Origin: Parahoeflea olei | GTDB lineage: Bacteria > Pseudomonadota > Alphaproteobacteria > Rhizobiales > Rhizobiaceae | Direction: 5' to 3' | Assembly (NCBI RefSeq): GCF_001703635.1 | Contig: NZ_LQZT01000004.1 | Span: 85,160 to 149,159, forward strand | DNA length: 64,000 bases | Part shown: positions 50,894 to 61,319 of the stretch, one piece after another | How positions within the stretch are numbered: the first letter of the stretch is position 1 | Layout of the letters: each line of letters starts with the position of its first letter | The notes under the pieces: generated by a model | The model's database searches: none | What the model was told of the DNA's origin: nothing | What the model saw: the letters and a program-made list of their open reading frames with translations, nothing else | Position numbers and translations under genes: made by a program

Positions 50894-51541
50894 TCAGCTC
50901 AGCGGCGAGATCTGGATTTCCACGCGGCGGTTGGCGGCGCGGCCGGCTTCCGTCGAGTTGTCGGCGATCGGACGGCTTTCGCCAAAGCCCTGGGTGTAGA
51001 AGCGGCGGGCGTCGTTGCCCTGCGAGATCAGGTAGCTCGACACCGACTGCGCGCGCTTCTGCGACAGCGTCAGGTTGTAGCTATCCGATCCGGTGGAATC
51101 GGTATGGCCGGCAACGTCGACCAGCGAGCGGTTGAATTTCTGCAGCACCAGCGCCACGGAATTGAGCGTCGCGTAGAACTCGGGTTTGACCGCGGACTGG
51201 TCGGTGTCGAACGTGATGTTGGACGGCATGTTGAGGATGATCTGGTTGCCCACGCGCGTCACCGACACGCCGGTTCCCTGCAACTGCGCGCGAAGCTGCG
51301 CTTCCTGCTGGTCCATGTAGCCACCGATGGCGCCACCGGCGAGTGCCCCGATGCCCGCGCCGATCAGCGCGTTCTTGCGGTCGTCGCCGCCGGCGAGCGT
51401 GCCGAGCGCCGCCCCCCCGAGCGCACCCAGGCCCGCGCCCGCGGCCAGGTTCGACACCTTCTGCTGCCCGGTATACGGGTCGGTCGTGCAGGCGGAAACG
51501 AAGATGGCGGCAGTCGCCGCAATCAGGATCTTGGTTCTCAT
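50894..51541 (-). CDS. OmpA-family lipoprotein (YiaD-like)
   Basis: A 215-residue outer-membrane lipoprotein: lipobox FVSAC with Cys18, a Gly-zipper segment (about 33-75), and a C-terminal OmpA-like peptidoglycan-binding domain (about 100-215) with DVAGHTDSTGSDSYNLTLSQKRAQ and NRRVEI. It should tether the outer membrane to the cell wall. The start is followed by a typical charged and hydrophobic signal. It lies on the same strand as cckA, upstream of it by gene order but without evidence of co-transcription. Confidence 0.9.
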   Translation of the reverse strand: MRTKILIAATAAIFVSACTTDPYTGQQKVSNLAAGAGLGALGGAALGTLAGGDDRKNALIGAGIGALAGGAIGGYMDQQEAQLRAQLQGTGVSVTRVGNQIILNMPSNITFDTDQSAVKPEFYATLNSVALVLQKFNRSLVDVAGHTDSTGSDSYNLTLSQKRAQSVSSYLISQGNDARRFYTQGFGESRPIADNSTEAGRAANRRVEIQISPLS

Positions 51542-51750
51542 GAGGGCCCCTCTTGGAAAATGGATATGCGAACTCTAGCGGAAATTGCGGCAGGATGATG
51601 AATTTTCTGTCACCGCGGAATTAACCCTGTTGGCGCGAGTGCCGGACGGTTGCGGCGGGCGAGAGACGGCCAGATCGGCACTGTTTCCGCTTGTCCGCCG
51701 GTATCGCCCCCCCGGTCGCACCGCGCGCGTCGAAAGCAAACCAACCCGCC

Positions 51751-54354
<2,604 letters not shown>

Positions 54355-54644
54355 GAATCGCTCTTTCGTCCCGCACAGATCCGTCCGGTTTGGATCACAT
54401 TCCGCCGCTCATGGAAAGCCCAAAGCCCGATATCTCCAGTGGTTTGCGGCTTTGTGCGTCGATTCGGCAAGCGGTGTCACATCCATGCCGTACGGGGATA
54501 CGCATGCCGGCGACGTTGGACGGGATAACCGGTGCTGCCGGGTTGTGGTCCGGGCCGAAAAAACGTCAAATGCGGGCTCGTCACGCGTACCCGGCGGAAC
54601 TGCCGGCCGGTCGCCGCGTTTGGCAGGAAACGGAAGGATACCCC

Positions 54645-55667
54645 ATGCCCGACAGCATTCTTGATGGCCAGGGCGCAACCCTGTTGATGGCCATCGTCAT
54701 CGTCGCGGTGGCGCTGGCGGCCCTCGCGGGCGTCTTCTGGATCATCCGCGCCCGCGCCTCCTCCACCTTCATCCGCGGCGGCAAGAACCGCCAGCCGCGG
54801 CTTGCCGTGCTCGACGCCACCGCCATCGACACCCGCCGGCGGCTGGTGCTGATCCGGCGCGACGATGTCGAGCACCTGATCATGATCGGCGGCCCGACCG
54901 ACATCGTCATCGAAAGCCGCATTGCCCCGGATCCGGGCCAGCGTCCGGGCGCCGCTGCCGCTGCGCGCCCTGTCCTCGCCGCCACGGAGCGGCCCGCACC
55001 GCATGCCGCGCAGCCGGCACCGGCCGAGCCGCGGCCGCAGCCGCGTCGTGCCGAGGCCGAGCCCGCTGCGGCCGCCAGGCAGACGCCACCCCCGCCCTCG
55101 CCGCTTGCCGCGCCGCCGGCGCCCGCTGCCCGCCCGGCAATGGCCGCAGCCGCCGCCGCGCCGGCCACGATCCCGGCCGACGCCTTCGGTGTGCTCGAGA
55201 GTGCCAGGGCGCGCGTGTTCGAGGAGCCGAGTTTCGACGAGGCAGCCTTCGATGAGCTGACGTCGCCGCCGGCCCGCCGGCCGGAACCGGCGCCGCGGCC
55301 GGCACAGTCTGCCCCGCCAGCCCCCCCGGCAACTTCTGCGGCAACTTCCGCCGCCCGGCCCGCGACATTCGCCCCCGCCACGAGCGCCCCGTCGCCGGCA
55401 CCGGCCCCCTCGCCGGCGCGGCATGCCGTCGCCGGCGATTTCGAGTCGGTGCTGGCCGCAGAACTTTCCGACGACTTCACGCTCGACGACGGCTACTTCA
55501 GCCCTCTGGAGGACGGTCCGCAAACGGCGAAGCCGGATACAGCAGCCCCGGAGCCCGAACGCCGCCACGAGGCTCCCGAGGTCACGGCCGACGGCCAACC
55601 GTCGCGGGACTCGCTCGAAGCCGAAATGGAGCGCCTGCTCGGCGACCTGTCGCGCAGCAAGCCCTGA
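54645..55667 (+). CDS. fliO: FliO-like flagellar biosynthesis protein
   Basis: A 340-residue protein: an N-terminal membrane helix (about 10-34), then the FliO core at about 43-92 (IRGGKNRQPRLAVLDATAIDTRRRLVLIRRDDVEH...), then a long low-complexity Pro/Ala-rich tail. FliO helps assemble the flagellar export gate (FliP). Most FliO proteins are under 150 residues, so the tail is an extension, as in other alphaproteobacteria. GGAAGGA precedes the ATG. It lies outside a flagellar cluster and opposite cckA. Confidence 0.78.
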   Translation: MPDSILDGQGATLLMAIVIVAVALAALAGVFWIIRARASSTFIRGGKNRQPRLAVLDATAIDTRRRLVLIRRDDVEHLIMIGGPTDIVIESRIAPDPGQRPGAAAAARPVLAATERPAPHAAQPAPAEPRPQPRRAEAEPAAAARQTPPPPSPLAAPPAPAARPAMAAAAAAPATIPADAFGVLESARARVFEEPSFDEAAFDELTSPPARRPEPAPRPAQSAPPAPPATSAATSAARPATFAPATSAPSPAPAPSPARHAVAGDFESVLAAELSDDFTLDDGYFSPLEDGPQTAKPDTAAPEPERRHEAPEVTADGQPSRDSLEAEMERLLGDLSRSKP

Positions 55668-55974
55668 TCGGCGACCCCGGCCGCTGGCGCAAAGCCGGCC
55701 GGCGGCCGGGCAATATCGATCATTGGAATGCCCGAACCGTTGCGAAACATGGCAGCCGCGAAGGCATCCGTGGCGAGCGGGCAGCCGGCAGTGCGGGCAT
55801 CCGGCGTTGCGTGCGGACAAAGCGGCACGCAGGCGCGCTCACAAGGCCGGAAGGCCTCGCGCGACGGCAAAACTCAAGGTATCAATCTGGAAAACGCGGA
55901 CCGGCATGGCCAGTCAGCTGTGGGAGGGTGCCGCGGTCCGCAACCCCGTTCCGGTTCGTTGCGGGCGGGCCTTG
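55668..55974. other. Intergenic region between fliO and dksA
   Basis: 307 bases between convergent genes, with no convincing gene. CCGGCCGC at 55677 and GCGGCCGG at 55702 can pair across a 17-base loop, but no T-run is present. Confidence 0.5.
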
Positions 55975-56394
55975 CTATTCGTCGCGGTAGACTTTTTCGC
56001 GACGCTCGTGGCGTTCCTGGGCCTCGATCGACAGGGTGGCGATCGGCCGGGCGTCGAGCCGCTTGAGGCTGATCGGCTCGCCGGTTTCCTCGCAATAGCC
56101 GTAGGTCCCGTCATCGATGCGGGCCAGTGCCGCGTCGATCTTGCCGATCAGCTTGCGTTGACGGTCGCGGGCGCGCAATTCGATCGCCCGGTCGGTTTCG
56201 GACGAGGCCCGATCCGCGACATCCGGGTGGTTTGCGCTTTCCTCGGCGAGATGGTCAAGCGTTTCACGCGCTTCCTTGAGGATGTCATTTCGCCAGGCTG
56301 TCAGCTTGGCCCTGAAATAGGCCCGCTGGTTGGCGTTCATGAAATCCTCGTCTTCCGAGGGGACATAAGAGGAAAAATCGAACTCTTCGCTCAT
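55975..56394 (-). CDS. dksA: RNA polymerase-binding protein DksA, zinc-less type
   Basis: A 139-residue transcription factor that enters the RNA polymerase secondary channel and acts with ppGpp on stable RNA and stress genes. The coiled coil and acidic tip are preserved (Asp58 and Asp61 in HPDVADRAS). Of the four usual zinc cysteines only Cys101 remains (YGYCEETGEP); the others are Thr104, Ser122 and Ala125. Loss of these cysteines is known in several alphaproteobacterial DksA proteins that still work. The start at 56394 matches homologues; an upstream extension is not conserved. Confidence 0.93.
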   Translation of the reverse strand: MSEEFDFSSYVPSEDEDFMNANQRAYFRAKLTAWRNDILKEARETLDHLAEESANHPDVADRASSETDRAIELRARDRQRKLIGKIDAALARIDDGTYGYCEETGEPISLKRLDARPIATLSIEAQERHERREKVYRDE

Positions 56395-56717
56395 TAAGAT
56401 TCTCCCGGCTAAGCCATTCCGCGGGCTGTATAGCCAGACGGCGGCAGCGGTACAAGCGCTAATGTAGGGCGCCGCAGTAATTTCGGACAACTTTGTTAAT
56501 CTGTTGATCGGGCTGAAGTATAAGCATTCATCCGGCTTTTGGCCGCTTGCGGCCCGCTTTCGACCCGCTTTCGGGTGGTTTTGGCCCGCTCATCCGTCGG
56601 TTTCGTCCCCGCGACGGGCAAAATCGGCATCCGGCGCAAACAAAGACCGCTCATGTTGCAGCGCACTTTGTGCTTTCGGTGAATTGCGGCGGGCGCGCAA
56701 ATGACTAAATTCAGTGG
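56395..56717. other. Divergent intergenic region, dksA / SixA-like gene
   Basis: 323 bases holding two promoters and no gene. A GC-rich direct repetition (CCCGCTTTCGACCCGCTTTCG) lies near 56555-56575. No hairpin terminator is seen. Confidence 0.55.
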
Positions 56718-57251
56718 ATGAGTTCGACTTCGCCGACCGTGCTGCGCCTGTTTCTCGTCCGCCATGCCCATTCGGGCTGGGCGGCGCCGGGCATGCGCGA
56801 TTTCGACCGCCCGCTCGATGCGCATGGCCGGGAAGAGGCCGCACGGCTCGCCGCGATGCTCCTGGTCAACGGCTACCAGCCCGATCGCGTGGTCTGCTCG
56901 TCGGCGCGCCGCTGCGTCGAGACGCTGGAACTGCTGCTGCCCCCGGATGCCGCTTGGCCTGCGGTCGACTACACCCCCGAGCTTTATGCCGACGGCGCAG
57001 AGTCGTATCTCGAGCAGATCGCGGCCGTCCGCGACGAAGCCGTGCGCTCGATCATGATCGTGGGGCACAATCCCATGGTCGAGGACACCGGCAAAAGCCT
57101 GGTGCTGCGTGACCCCGTGGCCTATCTGCAGGCGCTCGGGCACGGGTTTCCGACCGCCGGACTGGCGATCTTCGACTGCGGCAACCGTGGCGACGGAGCC
57201 ATCGACGGCAGCGCCCGTTTCGTGGCCCTGCTCTCCCCGGTCGACGCCTAA
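56718..57251 (+). CDS. SixA-type phosphohistidine phosphatase
   Basis: A histidine phosphatase-family protein of 177 residues. The RHG motif appears as LVRHAHSGW with catalytic His, and the second His is in MIVGHNPMVE. The family includes SixA, which removes phosphate from His of HPt domains, and other small phosphatases. The target is unknown here. It is the first of three same-strand genes, followed by the YcjX gene. Confidence 0.88.
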   Translation: MSSTSPTVLRLFLVRHAHSGWAAPGMRDFDRPLDAHGREEAARLAAMLLVNGYQPDRVVCSSARRCVETLELLLPPDAAWPAVDYTPELYADGAESYLEQIAAVRDEAVRSIMIVGHNPMVEDTGKSLVLRDPVAYLQALGHGFPTAGLAIFDCGNRGDGAIDGSARFVALLSPVDA

Positions 57252-57333
57252 GGCCCCGCCGGGGCCAGATGTCGCGCTTTCAATCGCCGTCCGCCTCGCC
57301 TATATCGGCAGGAGCAAACAGAGCGGACGCAAC

Positions 57334-58806
57334 GTGTCATCACCCATCACCAGCATCACAGATGAGGCGCTGATCGCTTTCGACACCCTTGCCGATCGCG
57401 CCAGCAACCTGATCCAGCCGACCCTGCGGCTCGGCGTCACCGGCCTGTCGCGTGCCGGCAAGACCGTGTTCATCACCGCCCTGGTCCACAACCTGCTGCA
57501 TGGCGGCCGCCTGCCGATGTTTCGCGCCGCCCATACGGGCCGTCTCGCACGCGCCTATCTCGAGCCCCAGCCCGACGACGCGGTCCCGCGCTTCCAGTAC
57601 GAGGACCACACCGCGCGCATGATCGGCGACCGAATCTGGCCGGACTCGACCCGGGCGATCTCGGAACTCAGGCTGGTGATCGAATATGAATCGGCCAGTG
57701 GCTGGAACCGGTTCTTCTCCGGCGGCAGGCTGTGCCTCGATATCGTCGATTATCCCGGCGAATGGCTGCTCGACCTGCCGCTGCTCGCCCAGGATTACGC
57801 ACAGTTTTCCCACAACGCGGCCTCGCTCGCGCGCTCGTCCGGGCGCCACGACCTGGCCGCCCCCTGGCTTGAGAAAGCCGCGAGCATCGATCCGCACAGC
57901 CGCGCCGACGAGGCCAGCGCGCGCGAACTGGCGCAGCTCTTCACCGACTATCTGAGGGCCTGCAAGACCGAGGACCGCGCGCTCTCCACGCTGCCGCCAG
58001 GGCGCTTCCTGATGCCCGGCGATCTCGACGGCTCGCCGGCGCTCACCTTCGCGCCGCTGCCCAACCTGCCGGATGGCCCGGCGCCGAAGGGATCGCTCCA
58101 GGCGATGATGGAGCGTCGCTTCGAGAGCTACAAGTCGGTCGTCGTCAAGCCGTTCTTCCGCGAGCACGTGACCCGCCTCGACCGGCAGATCGTGCTGATC
58201 GACGCCATGCAGGCGATGAATGCCGGCCGCGAGGCGGTGATCGATCTCGAACGCGCGCTGTCGGACGTGTTGTCCTGCTTCCGCCCGGGCGGCGGCAATT
58301 TCCTGACGAACCTGATCTCGCGCCGGATCGACAAGGTGCTGATCGCCGCCACCAAGGCCGACCACCTGCATCACGAAAGCCATGACCGGCTCGAAGCCAT
58401 CGCCCGCCGCATCGTCGAGCGCGCCTCCGCCAATATCGGCGCCTCGGGTGCGGATATCGACGTGCTCGCCATGGCCGCCGTGCGCGCCACCAAGGAGGCC
58501 ACCGCGCGGCAGGATGGCGAAGAGCTGCCGGTGATCGTCGGCACCCCGCTTGCGGGTGAGCGGATCGACGGCGAACTGTTTGACGGAAACCGGAAAACAG
58601 CCATATTTCCCGGGGACTTGCCGAAGAATCCGGATTCATTCTTCAAAGCCGTTGATTCAGATTCTCGGCTGGTCGCGCCCGAGATCAACATCGTCCGCTT
58701 CCGCCCGCCGCTGATCGAGCAGACCGAGACCGGGATGAAACTGTCGCTGCCCCACATCCGCCTCGACCGGGCAATGGAATATCTGTTGGGAGACAGGCTC
58801 GCATGA
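57334..58806 (+). CDS. YcjX-family P-loop protein
   Basis: A 490-residue GTPase-like protein of the YcjX (DUF463) family, of unknown function and often linked to stress response. Walker A is GLSRAGKT (37-44), and the switch-like DIVDYPGEWLLDL follows near 125. The gene overlaps the next one by four bases, forming the conserved YcjX-YcjF pair. The start is a GTG at 57334; it is the only start codon in a suitable place, though the nearest GGAG is 19 bases away, so the exact start is doubtful. Confidence 0.85.
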   Translation: MSSPITSITDEALIAFDTLADRASNLIQPTLRLGVTGLSRAGKTVFITALVHNLLHGGRLPMFRAAHTGRLARAYLEPQPDDAVPRFQYEDHTARMIGDRIWPDSTRAISELRLVIEYESASGWNRFFSGGRLCLDIVDYPGEWLLDLPLLAQDYAQFSHNAASLARSSGRHDLAAPWLEKAASIDPHSRADEASARELAQLFTDYLRACKTEDRALSTLPPGRFLMPGDLDGSPALTFAPLPNLPDGPAPKGSLQAMMERRFESYKSVVVKPFFREHVTRLDRQIVLIDAMQAMNAGREAVIDLERALSDVLSCFRPGGGNFLTNLISRRIDKVLIAATKADHLHHESHDRLEAIARRIVERASANIGASGADIDVLAMAAVRATKEATARQDGEELPVIVGTPLAGERIDGELFDGNRKTAIFPGDLPKNPDSFFKAVDSDSRLVAPEINIVRFRPPLIEQTETGMKLSLPHIRLDRAMEYLLGDRLA

Positions 58807-59954
58807 ATGACGGCAATGACGCCTTTCCGATCCGCAAACCCCGCGCCTTCCCGGTCGACGACCCCGACGGCGAGCGGCCGTCCGCCAAGCCGGACAAGCC
58901 CGCCCGCCCCGCCCGACAGACGAGGCAGCAAGGCCCGGGCGAACCGCCGCGCGCCACGCGCAAGCCGACCGCCCTGCCCGTCACCGACTCGCTGACCATG
59001 GAGCAGGAAGACCCGTTCCTGGCCCCGGACGACCTCGAACAGCTGACGCCGCCCCCCGCCAAGCCGCGGCGCCGCCGGCTGACCATCGGCAAGGTGTTCA
59101 GCACCGCCTTCGGCATGCTGGTGGCGCTGGCGCTCGGGCTGTGGACCGACCGCCTGATCCGCGACCTGTTCGACCGCCTGCCCTGGCTCGGCTGGGTGGC
59201 GCTGGGCGCCGCGGGGGTCGCGGTGCTGGCCCTGCTCGCGCTCGTGGTCCGGGAATATCTGGGGCTGCGCCGGCTCGCCCGGGTGGCCGAACTCAATGCC
59301 AGCATCGCCGCAGGCGCCGCAACCGCGACGGCGCGCGAGGCCCGTTCGCTCGCCGCCCGGGTCGCGGCCCTGACCGCCGCCAGTCCGCTGACCGCGCGCG
59401 GGCGCAAGAGCCTGGAGGCGCTCGACGGGGAAATCATCGACGGTCCGCACTACCTCGCTTTCGCCGAGCGCGAACTGATGACGCCGCTTGACCGCCAGGC
59501 AAGCCAGCTGATCGTCAATGCCGCCCGCCGGGTGTCGGTCGTCACCGCCGTGAGCCCGCGCGCCATCGTCGACCTTCTCTATGTCGGCTTCGAATCGGTC
59601 CGGCTGATCCGGGCAATGGCCGAACTCTATGGCGGCCGGCCCGGCACGCTCGGCATGATCCGGCTGTTCCGCGACGTCATCGCCCATCTGGCCGTCACCG
59701 GAACGATCGCCGCCGGCGACAGCCTGATCCAGCAGGTGGTGGGACACGGCATCGCCGCCCGGCTCTCCGCCCGCCTCGGCGAAGGCGTGATCAACGGCCT
59801 GATGACCGCACGCATCGGCATATCCGCGATGGACCTGTGCCGGCCGATGCCCTTCGTCGCGCTCAAGCGCCCCGGCATCAGCGGCTTCATGACCGACCTG
59901 ACCGGTTTTGCCAGCCGTCAGGCCGACCGGGAAAAGTCCACGGGCGGGCTATGA
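58803..59954 (+). CDS. YcjF/TIGR01620-family membrane protein
   Basis: A 383-residue membrane protein of the DUF697 (TIGR01620) family. The first 95 residues are Pro/Arg-rich and cytosolic. Two membrane segments follow (about 99-120 and 130-150), then a soluble domain (SIAAGAATATAREARSLAARVA...). It overlaps YcjX by four bases, and the pair is conserved together across proteobacteria, so they are likely to act in one complex. Confidence 0.85.
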   Translation: MNDGNDAFPIRKPRAFPVDDPDGERPSAKPDKPARPARQTRQQGPGEPPRATRKPTALPVTDSLTMEQEDPFLAPDDLEQLTPPPAKPRRRRLTIGKVFSTAFGMLVALALGLWTDRLIRDLFDRLPWLGWVALGAAGVAVLALLALVVREYLGLRRLARVAELNASIAAGAATATAREARSLAARVAALTAASPLTARGRKSLEALDGEIIDGPHYLAFAERELMTPLDRQASQLIVNAARRVSVVTAVSPRAIVDLLYVGFESVRLIRAMAELYGGRPGTLGMIRLFRDVIAHLAVTGTIAAGDSLIQQVVGHGIAARLSARLGEGVINGLMTARIGISAMDLCRPMPFVALKRPGISGFMTDLTGFASRQADREKSTGGL

Positions 59955-59997
59955 GTTCCGCCGGAAATATGCATATATCGGCCGCGATTACGGTCCG

Positions 59998-60003
59998 TTA
60001 ACC
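59998..60003 (+). promoter_or_regulatory. Possible CtrA half-site
   Basis: CGTTAACCAT, the same ten bases as the right half of the flagellin CtrA box, lies 50 bases before the next gene. The left half (ATTA seven bases away) matches only partly, so this is a weak candidate. Confidence 0.3.
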
Positions 60004-60049
60004 ATTCTCGGTCAATTTCGGGCTTCGTTTCAGCCTCGACAGGTGTCCC

Positions 60050-60589
60050 ATGTTCCCGAAGTTCCGCATCCTTGCTTGCAGTCTTGCGGCCGCCCTTCTT
60101 GCCGGTGCTCAGCCGGCGTTGTCGCGCGACAATGACCTGGTGTTCTTCGAATCCGTGGCCGGCGCCTGGAAGGGTCCGGGCGAAATCGTCGCCGGCAAGT
60201 ACAAGGGCACCAAGTTCGTCTGCAACCTCACCGGCGGCGAACATGCCGGCAAGGCCGTGGGCATCACCCTGGACGGCTCCTGCCGCGTCGGCGTCTTCAA
60301 CCAGAAAATGTCCGCCGTCATCACCCGCAAGGGCAAAACCTATACCGGCAAGTTCCTCGATGGAGCGGCCGGCGACGGCCTCGACATCATCTCCGGCAAG
60401 GTCGCCGGCGACCGCGCGGTCATGGGCATCAACCGCAAGACGTTGAACGGCGCGATGATCGCACGGCTCAATGATTCCGAGACCATGAACGTGACGATCT
60501 CGGTCAAGGTCGGCGAGGAAATGGTTCCGGTCATCGGCATGACTCTCAAGCGCGGCGCCGACCAGATCAAGACCGGCTCGCTGCAGTAG
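60050..60589 (+). CDS. Conserved secreted protein of unknown function
   Basis: A 179-residue exported protein with a clear signal peptide (MFPKFRILACSLAAALLAGA, cleavage near residue 25). The mature part is beta-strand rich (VAGAWKGPGEIVAGKYKGTKFVCNLTGG...) and ends in KTGSLQ. Similar proteins occur in Rhizobiales, but I cannot name a domain. It has no clear partner in its neighbourhood. Confidence 0.72.
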   Translation: MFPKFRILACSLAAALLAGAQPALSRDNDLVFFESVAGAWKGPGEIVAGKYKGTKFVCNLTGGEHAGKAVGITLDGSCRVGVFNQKMSAVITRKGKTYTGKFLDGAAGDGLDIISGKVAGDRAVMGINRKTLNGAMIARLNDSETMNVTISVKVGEEMVPVIGMTLKRGADQIKTGSLQ

Positions 60590-61319
60590 GACCGACCTTC
60601 TCCTCCCACAGGCTCTGAAAGCGACGGCCTCGGCTGCCTGTCTGCCGCGGCCACATGGACGCGGCACCGACGATTTGCCCGGCTCGAGCACAAGTGCGTG
60701 CCGCCCCTCGATCGGCGCGCCAGATGCCTGGCACAGCTTTGTGCTCCTCCCGTATCCGGCGCGAATCAGTGGTGATCCGGACGCCGGCAGCACCCGCTCC
60801 CGGATGAAAGCGCGGCAACACACCGGCTTGACTTGAACGGCGACACGCCATCACACAGGCTTTTGCCGAGGGTTTCCGGAAGTTCAACCGGGGCCTTTCG
60901 CTCACTTGAACCTTGATCTTGGAAGATTCTCCGAAAGAGAGCGTACCAAATTCGGCGAAACAAATACCAGATCCGCCATTCATGAACGAAGCCCCTCACG
61001 TCGCGAACGAAACCACAAGTGTTATCTGCGTGCCTGGGACTTCAATACACTCAATAAAGACATTGGAACGCCCTGATCAGCAAGGAATATTTCGGGGCGC
61101 TACGTATTGGCGCCGGTTACATGACAGGCGCCGCGCCCCACCCAATGATCAAGTCTTTGAGAAAAATAGTCATTCTGCTCCATTTTGCGGGAGACGTCAG
61201 GCCAGTCGATGTATAAAATGATCCGTGAAGCCGAACGCATTTGAATTGTCCATCTCAAGCCCGACAGCTTTCAAGCAATCCGGTTTTCATGCCTGTTTTT
61301 TGAAATTTCAGGAATTTCC
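60590..61319. other. Gene-free region before the second autotransporter
   Basis: 730 bases, with AT-richer sequence from about 60910. I find no convincing gene on either strand. It probably contains the autotransporter promoter and may contain a degraded gene. A ten-base palindrome TGAAATTTCA (61301-61310) lies next to the ribosome-binding site of the next gene. Confidence 0.5.

Noticed and set aside
60567..60983. Minus-strand open frame in the gap before the second autotransporter
   Set aside because: No ribosome-binding site, no recognisable domain, and composition like other chance frames.
61301..61310. TGAAATTTCA as a regulator site for the second autotransporter
   Set aside because: A single ten-base palindrome next to a ribosome-binding site in AT-rich DNA is easily due to chance, and no second copy was seen.
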